NCBI GenBank assembly: GCA_934432885.1
Contig: CAKRYY010000011.1
Coordinates: forward strand, 1 to 64,000
Direction of reading: 5' to 3'
DNA length: 64,000 bases
From: an uncultured Lachnospiraceae bacterium
GTDB taxonomy: Bacteria > Bacillota > Clostridia > Lachnospirales > Lachnospiraceae
This document shows, in pieces, positions 58,603 to 64,000 of this stretch. A program made the position numbers and the translations under genes. Every line of letters begins with the position of its first letter. Positions within the stretch are counted from its first letter, which is position 1. Under the pieces are notes generated by a model. It was not told the DNA's origin and did not search any database. It saw only the letters and a list, made by a program, of their open reading frames with translations.

Positions 58603-60720
58603 TTATAGTTTGCTCATCATTTCCTCTACCTTATTAGAAATATAATTTGGCACAATGTTAAATTTCAATATATCTAAATAATGAAGATAATCATTTTCAA
58701 TATGATAAGTTTCATCTATAAACTTATACCACCCATCATCAAAAGGCGATAATTTAATAGTGTCACCTGCTATCTCACATATTGCTCTGAACAGCTGAAT
58801 TTTTAAGTAAGCATTATTTTCACATTCATATAAAGTCTTTATTCCAGAAATCGTATAAGTACTATCTTTATATTCTTCGAAGTCAAAATCTGGAATAAAT
58901 TCTTTTATTTTACTCATTCCACTTTCAATTTCAGTATCATCCATGTCAACATATGTATCATTTGCCAATTTTCTTCTTATACCTGATGCATGTACCAAAC
59001 AAGAAAGTATCTCATACGCCTCTCCCCATTCTCCTTGACGCCCATTTAATTCACACAGTTTTCTTAAAAACGCAACCCTGCTAACAATATTAATATCACT
59101 TTTTCTCGCTATATTAGCATATTCTTCCGTAATTATACAAACATCATCTTCTGGATCTATTATTTGCTCTGCCACTATACCATTCTCATTCCATACAAAT
59201 GATGCAACAGCATTATCTTTAGACATTTTACCTACTACTATAAAGTCAGTTATCGGTTCAAAATCATGCGTAAGTAACAGAACCGTCTTATCCAATAGAG
59301 ATATTTGCTGTTTACCCATATTTTTAAACATTCTATGCAAAATTGCATATTTTTTATTGCTATCAAATGATGATACCGGATCATCTAATATAATTAAATC
59401 CGCATTTTGCATATGTGCATAATACATAAATAAAATTAGAGAAAAAGCATTTTTTTCACCCCAGCTTAGGTGTTCTCGTATATTTTCCACATTCGACTTC
59501 TCATCACTAAAACATTGTTTTAATATGGTTTTACTATTTGTTTCATCCTCTGCCCTTATTTCAATTTCATAATTTATTCCAGCAGTTTTTAAAAAGTCAT
59601 TTATATCCATTTGAGAAGCATTTATAGTTGCTAATAAGAGTCCTTTAAGCTCCCCCATTTCTTTCTTCAAGGAAGAAACCTCACCTTTTAATTGCACAAT
59701 TTTTTCATTGATTCTAGAAAATATATTCAGTAATTTTTCCCCTCTAAAAATTTCAAAAATATCTACTGGAATTTCCATATGTGATATCTGTTGTTCAATA
59801 TCCGAAATATTTGCCATTGCAATATTTTTTCTACCAAAATCACTAATTGCATCAAATCTTGATATTAATAAATCAAGCTCCGTCGTAAGTTTTCCTACAA
59901 TCATCTTAATAACATCATCAGGTGTTTCAGATTTTATATATTTAATTAGATCATTGTATTTTTCATCAGATATAAATTCTTTCAATTCTTGAACTAACTC
60001 TAAGATTTCTTTTAAATTTTGTGAATCCTTTTTCTTATATGTTTTCTTAAAGATTTCCTTTTTTTGAATATGATTTTCTTTTAGTCCTTCTGAGCAATAC
60101 GGACAACAATCTATATTATCAAATGCCTCTCCTTTATTTACCCAGTCAATCCATGCAATATTATTATCTGCATTTTCAATAAAGGGTCTATATGACTCCA
60201 ACTCTGCTGGTATGTTATATAAATTCTGCTTTGATAACAAACTTTTAAGTACGCCAGCAGTACTCAGCTTGCCTGTAGACGTCCTACTAAATTTTCCATT
60301 TATTGTCATTAGCTTATTCTTTAAATCTACAATTTCACTATCTTCTACCACAATCTCTCGTAAAATTTTAAGATGTTCATCTAACTGTCTTTTCTTTGCC
60401 TCATAATCTGGTGTCTTCAAAAAAACTTCGAATGAATTCTCAATTACCTCGTCTTCAACAAATACAACCTGATTAATAAACTCCTCATTAAATACAAGGA
60501 TTTTATTAAATTTGGGACTTACCTCAATACTTGCTTTGTCCGTGGAATAGTATGATTGCAAATCCTGTAATTTATCCTCTTTAACTGAGTATTTTATAGC
60601 ATTTGCAATTGTAGTTTTACCAGTTCCATTAATACCGTACTTAATATTAAGTTTATTCGGTTCAATTCTTATTGTTCCATTTTTAATGTTGTTGCAATTA
60701 TGAATTTGTATATTATACAT
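58603..60720 (-). CDS. Zinc-hook AAA/ABC ATPase (AAA_13 / RloC-like without recognised nuclease)
   Basis: SMC/Rad50-like ATPase of 705 residues. Walker A is LNIKYGINGTGKTTIANAIK (about 24-43). Helical arms with a zinc-hook CPYC (about 205-208) lie between two coiled regions. The ABC signature is HLSWGEKNAFSLILFMYY (about 417-434), Walker B is LIILDDPVSSFDSNKKYAIL (about 439-458), and the H-loop is LLLTHDFEPITDF (about 485). A further approx. 200-residue helical C terminus has no motif I recognise. It most resembles AAA_13 proteins such as RloC and PrrC, known anti-phage tRNA nucleases, but their Arg-Glu-His nuclease triad is not evident. It is third in an AT-rich operon, 23 nt after the TOPRIM-like gene, with SD GGAGG. 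Confidence 0.85.
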   Translation of the reverse strand: MYNIQIHNCNNIKNGTIRIEPNKLNIKYGINGTGKTTIANAIKYSVKEDKLQDLQSYYSTDKASIEVSPKFNKILVFNEEFINQVVFVEDEVIENSFEVFLKTPDYEAKKRQLDEHLKILREIVVEDSEIVDLKNKLMTINGKFSRTSTGKLSTAGVLKSLLSKQNLYNIPAELESYRPFIENADNNIAWIDWVNKGEAFDNIDCCPYCSEGLKENHIQKKEIFKKTYKKKDSQNLKEILELVQELKEFISDEKYNDLIKYIKSETPDDVIKMIVGKLTTELDLLISRFDAISDFGRKNIAMANISDIEQQISHMEIPVDIFEIFRGEKLLNIFSRINEKIVQLKGEVSSLKKEMGELKGLLLATINASQMDINDFLKTAGINYEIEIRAEDETNSKTILKQCFSDEKSNVENIREHLSWGEKNAFSLILFMYYAHMQNADLIILDDPVSSFDSNKKYAILHRMFKNMGKQQISLLDKTVLLLTHDFEPITDFIVVGKMSKDNAVASFVWNENGIVAEQIIDPEDDVCIITEEYANIARKSDINIVSRVAFLRKLCELNGRQGEWGEAYEILSCLVHASGIRRKLANDTYVDMDDTEIESGMSKIKEFIPDFDFEEYKDSTYTISGIKTLYECENNAYLKIQLFRAICEIAGDTIKLSPFDDGWYKFIDETYHIENDYLHYLDILKFNIVPNYISNKVEEMMSKL

Positions 60721-60743
60721 TCTTTATCCTCCAACCATAAAAT

Positions 60744-61385
60744 CTACATTTCTAATATTCCATTAATCTCCTCAATCCACCCACTGTCATCACTCTCAAA
60801 CAGCTTTATGAACTTTCCAAAATTACTGCTACCAGTAACAGTATCATCTGAATCCAGCTTATTCACCCTCTTACTCATATCTTTGTAATTCTCTACAGTA
60901 ACATACTTCATAACCTCATTGATCTGGTCTGCTCTTCCTTTATAATTTTCTACTCCGGTATATTTTTTTATCAAAGGAGCATTTACCGGTTTAGCCGGAG
61001 ATTTCAAATTTTCATCCGTCCAATGCTTAGATATAATCTGCATTGTGCAGGGATTACCAAATATAATCACCGCGTCTGCAGCATTATTCACACCATGAAA
61101 CACATTAATCTTTCGCTTAATGTCCTCGTACTGCTCGTGAGGTTTCTTCTCTGTATCACAAAATACAAGCACAAGTTCATCTGCTCCATTTTGATATCGG
61201 TCCTGATACCTCGCTGGGATATTACCATTTCCACCAGCATTTACCAATGAAATATCATATTGCTCAGTCCATACTTTTAAATTTTTTAATCGATTTAGAT
61301 ACTCATATTCCTCATTACCTTCACAGATAATGCAGATTTTATGGTTATCCAAAAACTTAGGGAGCTTATTTGGCATCGGCATCAT
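60744..61385 (-). CDS. Small TOPRIM/RloB-like protein, partner of the AAA ATPase
   Basis: This 213-residue protein starts with HKICIICEGNEEYEYLNRL (about 14-32), the acidic strand-turn seen at the start of TOPRIM and RloB-like domains. A second acidic motif LVLVFCDTEKKPHEQYEDIK (about 71-90) matches the DxD region as D-T-E. AVIIFGNPCTMQIISKHW (about 104-121) follows. By these marks it may be a nuclease. RloB-like proteins form the second gene of AbiL anti-phage systems, with an ATPase before them, exactly as here. It overlaps the ATPase gene by 20 nt; the start could be any of three close ATGs. Confidence 0.72.
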   Translation of the reverse strand: MMPMPNKLPKFLDNHKICIICEGNEEYEYLNRLKNLKVWTEQYDISLVNAGGNGNIPARYQDRYQNGADELVLVFCDTEKKPHEQYEDIKRKINVFHGVNNAADAVIIFGNPCTMQIISKHWTDENLKSPAKPVNAPLIKKYTGVENYKGRADQINEVMKYVTVENYKDMSKRVNKLDSDDTVTGSSNFGKFIKLFESDDSGWIEEINGILEM

Positions 61386-62643
61386 CCCCCTTTACATCAC
61401 CTTTAATACTAAGCAAGGAATTGATTAGTTCTGGATCAGGCAATGCTCCAAGAGCACCTTTCCTATATTTTTCCATAACATCCGTCGTATCCCTCACTCC
61501 CTGCTGTGCAGTAAAATCAGCAAGTGAATATACATATACACCTTCCTCATCTTTATGCACAAACCAAATCTGCTCCTTCCGGAACATTCTCTTGCAGTCC
61601 ATGAGATTTATATCATGAACTGTAAATATCATCTGTGCACTTGTATTTAATTCATTATTAAACATCGCAACAATCGCCCTTGTAAGCTTAAAATGAATAC
61701 TGCTATCCAACTCATCCACCACTAATATTCTGCCCTGTTCAAGTGCTTCAATTACATAACTGGCAATAGCTGCAATCTTCTTTGTTCCTGTGGAATCAAA
61801 CATCATACTTGGTACATGAACACCTTTATATGTGGAAACTAACCTAATCTGATCCATAATATTCTCCGGAATATCAAGCACTTTCTCATCTGGCTTTTCA
61901 TCCCCTTCACCAGTTTTCAGTTGTATCTTATCCATATCCACATATTCAAAGTTATCCATATACAGGTCTGCATTTTTTATAAACTCAACAACCTTTTGCT
62001 GTAACTGATTCTTATTTTTCATGAGTTCAATTGTGTGTTGCATAGGTATGTTATTCATATTGATGATATCAATTTTTTCTGCAAATCCGACAAGAATCTG
62101 CTTCATCTCATTGATATGTTCGAATTTACTTGTATCTACCACATAGCATAGCAAATTATTCTTCGATACAACTGAAATCATATTCTGAACAGATTCATCA
62201 ATACACTCATATATTTCACTAACAGTATCTTTTTTCAACCAACAAACTTCCTTTTCGTTGTTGTACTGATCTTTAAATATCTCCGAAAATGACTCATATA
62301 TATATTCTTCTTTTTCTGCGTCGTACTTAAAATCATAAGAAAACTTTCTTCCAGATGCCATAAATGTAACACCTAACTCGCATACATCACTATCAGTAAA
62401 TATATTTGGCATCAGTCCATTCTTCTTATTTAAAAGTACATTTCTTATTGCCCTAATGCATTTGATTAGACATGTTTTACCGGCATTGTTTGGTCCATAT
62501 ATTCCTACCGTTTTAAGGACATTAAAATTATTCTCTTTGTGAACATTTGCTCCAAATTTTTTATTTCGCATATCTGCTTTCATTGAAAATGTAATATCAT
62601 CCTCAAATGCGTAACAGTTTTTTGCTCTTACCTCTATAATCAT
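61366..62643 (-). CDS. AAA ATPase, AbiL/RloA-like (AAA_15/AAA_21)
   Basis: A 425-residue overcoming-lysogenization-defect-style ABC ATPase. It starts IIEVRAKNCYAFEDDITFSM. Walker A is VGIYGPNNAGKTCLIKCIRA (about 47-66). The signature variant MFDSTGTKKIAAIASYVIEA is at about 279-298, Walker B is ILVVDELDSSIHFKLTRAIV (about 304-323), and the H-loop is MIFTVHDINLMDCKR. It ends in a charged tail overlapping the next gene. Paired ATPase plus small TOPRIM/RloB proteins are known anti-phage modules. It is first in the operon, with SD GGAGG and a promoter of its own; the DNA is strongly AT-rich. Confidence 0.85.
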   Translation of the reverse strand: MIIEVRAKNCYAFEDDITFSMKADMRNKKFGANVHKENNFNVLKTVGIYGPNNAGKTCLIKCIRAIRNVLLNKKNGLMPNIFTDSDVCELGVTFMASGRKFSYDFKYDAEKEEYIYESFSEIFKDQYNNEKEVCWLKKDTVSEIYECIDESVQNMISVVSKNNLLCYVVDTSKFEHINEMKQILVGFAEKIDIINMNNIPMQHTIELMKNKNQLQQKVVEFIKNADLYMDNFEYVDMDKIQLKTGEGDEKPDEKVLDIPENIMDQIRLVSTYKGVHVPSMMFDSTGTKKIAAIASYVIEALEQGRILVVDELDSSIHFKLTRAIVAMFNNELNTSAQMIFTVHDINLMDCKRMFRKEQIWFVHKDEEGVYVYSLADFTAQQGVRDTTDVMEKYRKGALGALPDPELINSLLSIKGDVKGDDADAK

Positions 62644-62684
62644 GGCTCATTCCTCCAAGTCACTTTTCCTATTTACTTATCATT

Positions 62685-62712
62685 ATTATATCACATATCA
62701 TTTTTTATGCAA
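62685..62712 (-). promoter_or_regulatory. Promoter of the ATPase/TOPRIM operon
   Basis: TTGCAT (62707-62712), 16-nt spacer and TATAAT (62685-62690) on the minus strand, about 40 nt before the first ATG. Confidence 0.75.
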
Positions 62713-62765
62713 CTTTTTTTCATAAAAAATATTTTTTTGTAAATTTAACGATATATCATATAGCC

Positions 62766-62786
62766 AAAAAGCAGCCTTTCGGCTGC
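62766..62786 (-). terminator. Terminator of the interrupted gene
   Basis: GCAGCC-GAAA-GGCTGC (minus strand; arms 62781-62786 and 62771-62776) followed by TTTTT. It belongs to the gene fragment just upstream and insulates the ATPase operon. Confidence 0.9.
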
Positions 62787-62792
62787 CCGAAA

Positions 62793-62870
62793 TCACACAT
62801 ACACCACCTCCCTCACCACAATCTTCTCCGCGCAAGCAATAATATTATTCATCTTTGGATCTATACTAAA
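62793..62870 (-). pseudogene. 3' end of a gene cut off by the IS element
   Basis: The minus strand reads IDPKMNNIIACAEKIVVREV, then VYV and a TGA (62793-62795), with a proper terminator 7 nt later. The reading frame runs right up to the IS end near 62870. It looks like a genuine C terminus whose upstream part lies beyond the insertion or is lost. Family not identified. Confidence 0.5.
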
Positions 62871-62932
62871 TAAGTGGACACGATTTGTGATAATCATCTA
62901 CAATAAAGCAAACACAAAAAGGAGGTGCCCAC

Positions 62933-63217
62933 ATGGGTTCAAAATCAACTCGTTATGACGAGGAATTTAAAAAGTCTCTCGTCGATCTTTACCACAATGG
63001 AAAGACTCAGATTTCGATTTGTCAGGAATACGGAGTATCTCAAACTGCTTTGACGCGATGGATTAAGCAATACTCCTCTGTCGAAACCGAAGATGGTGAT
63101 ATCCTTACCGCCAAGCAGATAAAAGAATTGCAAAAACGCATGGCCCAGCTCGAGGAAGAAAATCTCATCTTAAAAAAAGCGATTGCCATCTTCACGCCTC
63201 ACTCAGGGAACGACTAG
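62933..63217 (+). CDS. IS3-family transposase OrfA
   Basis: A 94-residue DNA-binding transposase subunit. The N-terminal HTH reads RYDEEFKKSLVDLYHNGKTQ (about 6-25), then ICQEYGVSQTALTRWIKQYS (about 27-46). A leucine-zipper-like helix near the C terminus (KQIKELQKRMAQLEEENLIL, about 62-81) mediates multimerisation with OrfB. SD GGAGGTG precedes the ATG. The last codons are past the frameshift site, so the active transposase is the OrfAB fusion. Confidence 0.95.
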   Translation: MGSKSTRYDEEFKKSLVDLYHNGKTQISICQEYGVSQTALTRWIKQYSSVETEDGDILTAKQIKELQKRMAQLEEENLILKKAIAIFTPHSGND

Positions 63218-64000
63218 ATGCCGTTCATAAACTAAGATTTCAGCATGATATCAAAACTCTCTGCAGGGTTCTTGGTGTTAATCGTAGTTCTTATTACAAA
63301 CACTATAGCCAAAACCTTGCGCCTAGAGTCATCGAAAATCAGAATATTAAGAAGATTATTCTGCAAATTTATTCTGATTATGATAAATGCCTTGGTGCCT
63401 ATAAAATCACCTACATCTTAGGACGCGATTATGGTATTAACATCAGCGTAGGACGAGTGTACCGCCTGATGAGTAACATGAATCTTCCAAAAATGGCCAC
63501 AGGCAAACCGCATCGCAGAGGAAAACACTCTGATAACGGCGAATGCCCAAATCATTTAAATCAGGCGTTTAATCAAAAGGCGCCAAACATTGTCTGGGCA
63601 AGTGATTTTACATACATCAAAGTCGGTTGCAAATGGTACTACCTTTGTGTCGTGATTGACCTCTTCTCCAGAAAAGTAATCGGGTGGACTTTGTCTGGAA
63701 AACCTAATGTTGACCTGGTTCTTTCTGCATTCAAAAAGGCTTACAGCAGCCGTCATATTCAATATGGTCTAATGTTTCATTCAGACCGAGGTTCCCAGTA
63801 CACAGCCTTTGCATTCCGGCAGTTACTGGATTCATTAAATGTTGTACAATCATTCTCAACGAAGGGATATCCTTTTGATAATGCCTGTTGCGAGTCTTTT
63901 TTCAAATATCTTAAGAAGGAATGCACCAATCGTCATACCTATCACACCGTAAACCAACTTCGGCGTGATCTTTTTGAATACATTGAAAGTTTCTACAACA
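63172..64000 (+). CDS. IS3-family transposase OrfB (rve integrase core), 3' end outside window
   Basis: The -1 frame opens at the A7 run (63172-63178) and stays open to the window edge for about 275 codons. It starts HASLRERLDAVHKLRFQHDI, with a second HTH, then YDKCLGAYKITYILGRDYGI. The DDE residues are seen in VWASDFTYIKVGCKWYY (Asp), MFHSDRGSQYTAF (Asp) and DNACCESFFKYLKKEC (Glu). It has no credible start of its own, consistent with expression by programmed -1 frameshifting. It appears intact so far as seen. Confidence 0.93.

Larger units (their letters stand above)
62875..64000 (+). mobile_element. IS3-family insertion sequence, right end outside window
   Basis: The likely left end begins TGGACACGATTTGTG (62875), starting with TG as IS3 elements do. 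It carries overlapping orfA and orfB in 0/-1 frames with an A7 slippery run. The element continues past the window; its right inverted repeat and target duplication cannot be seen. Confidence 0.85.

Noticed and set aside
58603-60720. Calling the zinc-hook ATPase a tRNA anticodon nuclease (RloC/PrrC)
   Set aside because: The required Arg-Glu-His triad at family spacing is not visible; only the ATPase and hook parts match.

Overview
The window is a chromosomal segment of a Firmicute of class Clostridia, most likely family Lachnospiraceae. The evidence is gene order and gene content. There is a packed birA-coaX-dusB-greA-lysS operon, an S-box-controlled metK, murA next to an M23/LysM peptidase, DUF3048 and clostripain-like proteins, a DnaE polymerase, and several small conserved proteins typical of that family. 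Genes are mostly on the minus strand, Shine-Dalgarno sequences are strong (GGAGG-type), and sigma-A promoters match TTGACA-17-TATAAT. The genus cannot be fixed from this window.

Layout. (1) 1-8.5 kb, minus: a ten-gene operon running from NfeD and an SPFH protein through argF, birA, a small conserved protein, coaX, dusB, an unknown gene and greA to lysS (cut by the window edge). Spacings are 0-73 nt with several 4-nt overlaps. (2) 8.5-17.1 kb, minus: an SH3/SleB-type cell-wall hydrolase, proC, a SpoU rRNA methyltransferase, pfkA, dnaE and a membrane GGDEF protein. (3) 17.3-24.7 kb: metK under a SAM-I riboswitch, a divergent HD-GYP protein, murA, an M23/LysM/G5 peptidase, dinB and an XRE regulator. 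(4) 24.7-38.9 kb: a flavin reductase, a coiled-coil membrane protein, a large glycosidase-like lipoprotein, hemolysin III, a small alarmone synthetase with an unusually structured upstream region, galE, a UDPGP-type pyrophosphorylase, an LRR / MoxR-AAA / VWA operon, DUF3048 and a cysteine-rich protein. (5) 39-53.5 kb: transporters (AGCS, AEC, MATE), a double ACT protein, a NYN-LOTUS protein, tRNA-Ala(CGC), an ABC-class ATPase, two lipoproteins (one clostripain-like), a GNAT, a FeoA-FeoB fusion and asparaginase. (6) 53.5-64 kb is an accessory region. It holds gene remnants including a broken tnpV, a GC-richer tetR plus heterodimeric ABC exporter with a clear operator, and then an AT-rich three-gene operon (AAA ATPase, small TOPRIM/RloB-like protein, zinc-hook AAA ATPase). 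It ends in an IS3-family element that has cut off another gene.

How the genes work together. The first operon couples translation (lysS, greA, dusB), cofactor supply (coaX, birA) and arginine synthesis. The cell-envelope genes (murA, M23, SleB-like hydrolase, DUF3048) lie around c-di-GMP turnover genes: the GGDEF and HD-GYP genes flank metK. The best candidate for a poorly described system is the three-gene ATPase/TOPRIM operon at 58.6-62.6 kb, which looks like an AbiL/Rlo-type anti-phage module with an added zinc-hook ATPase. Second are the MoxR-VWA-LRR operon and the structured, switch-like element at 29.9-30.1 kb. All family assignments are by reading motifs; no database search was possible.
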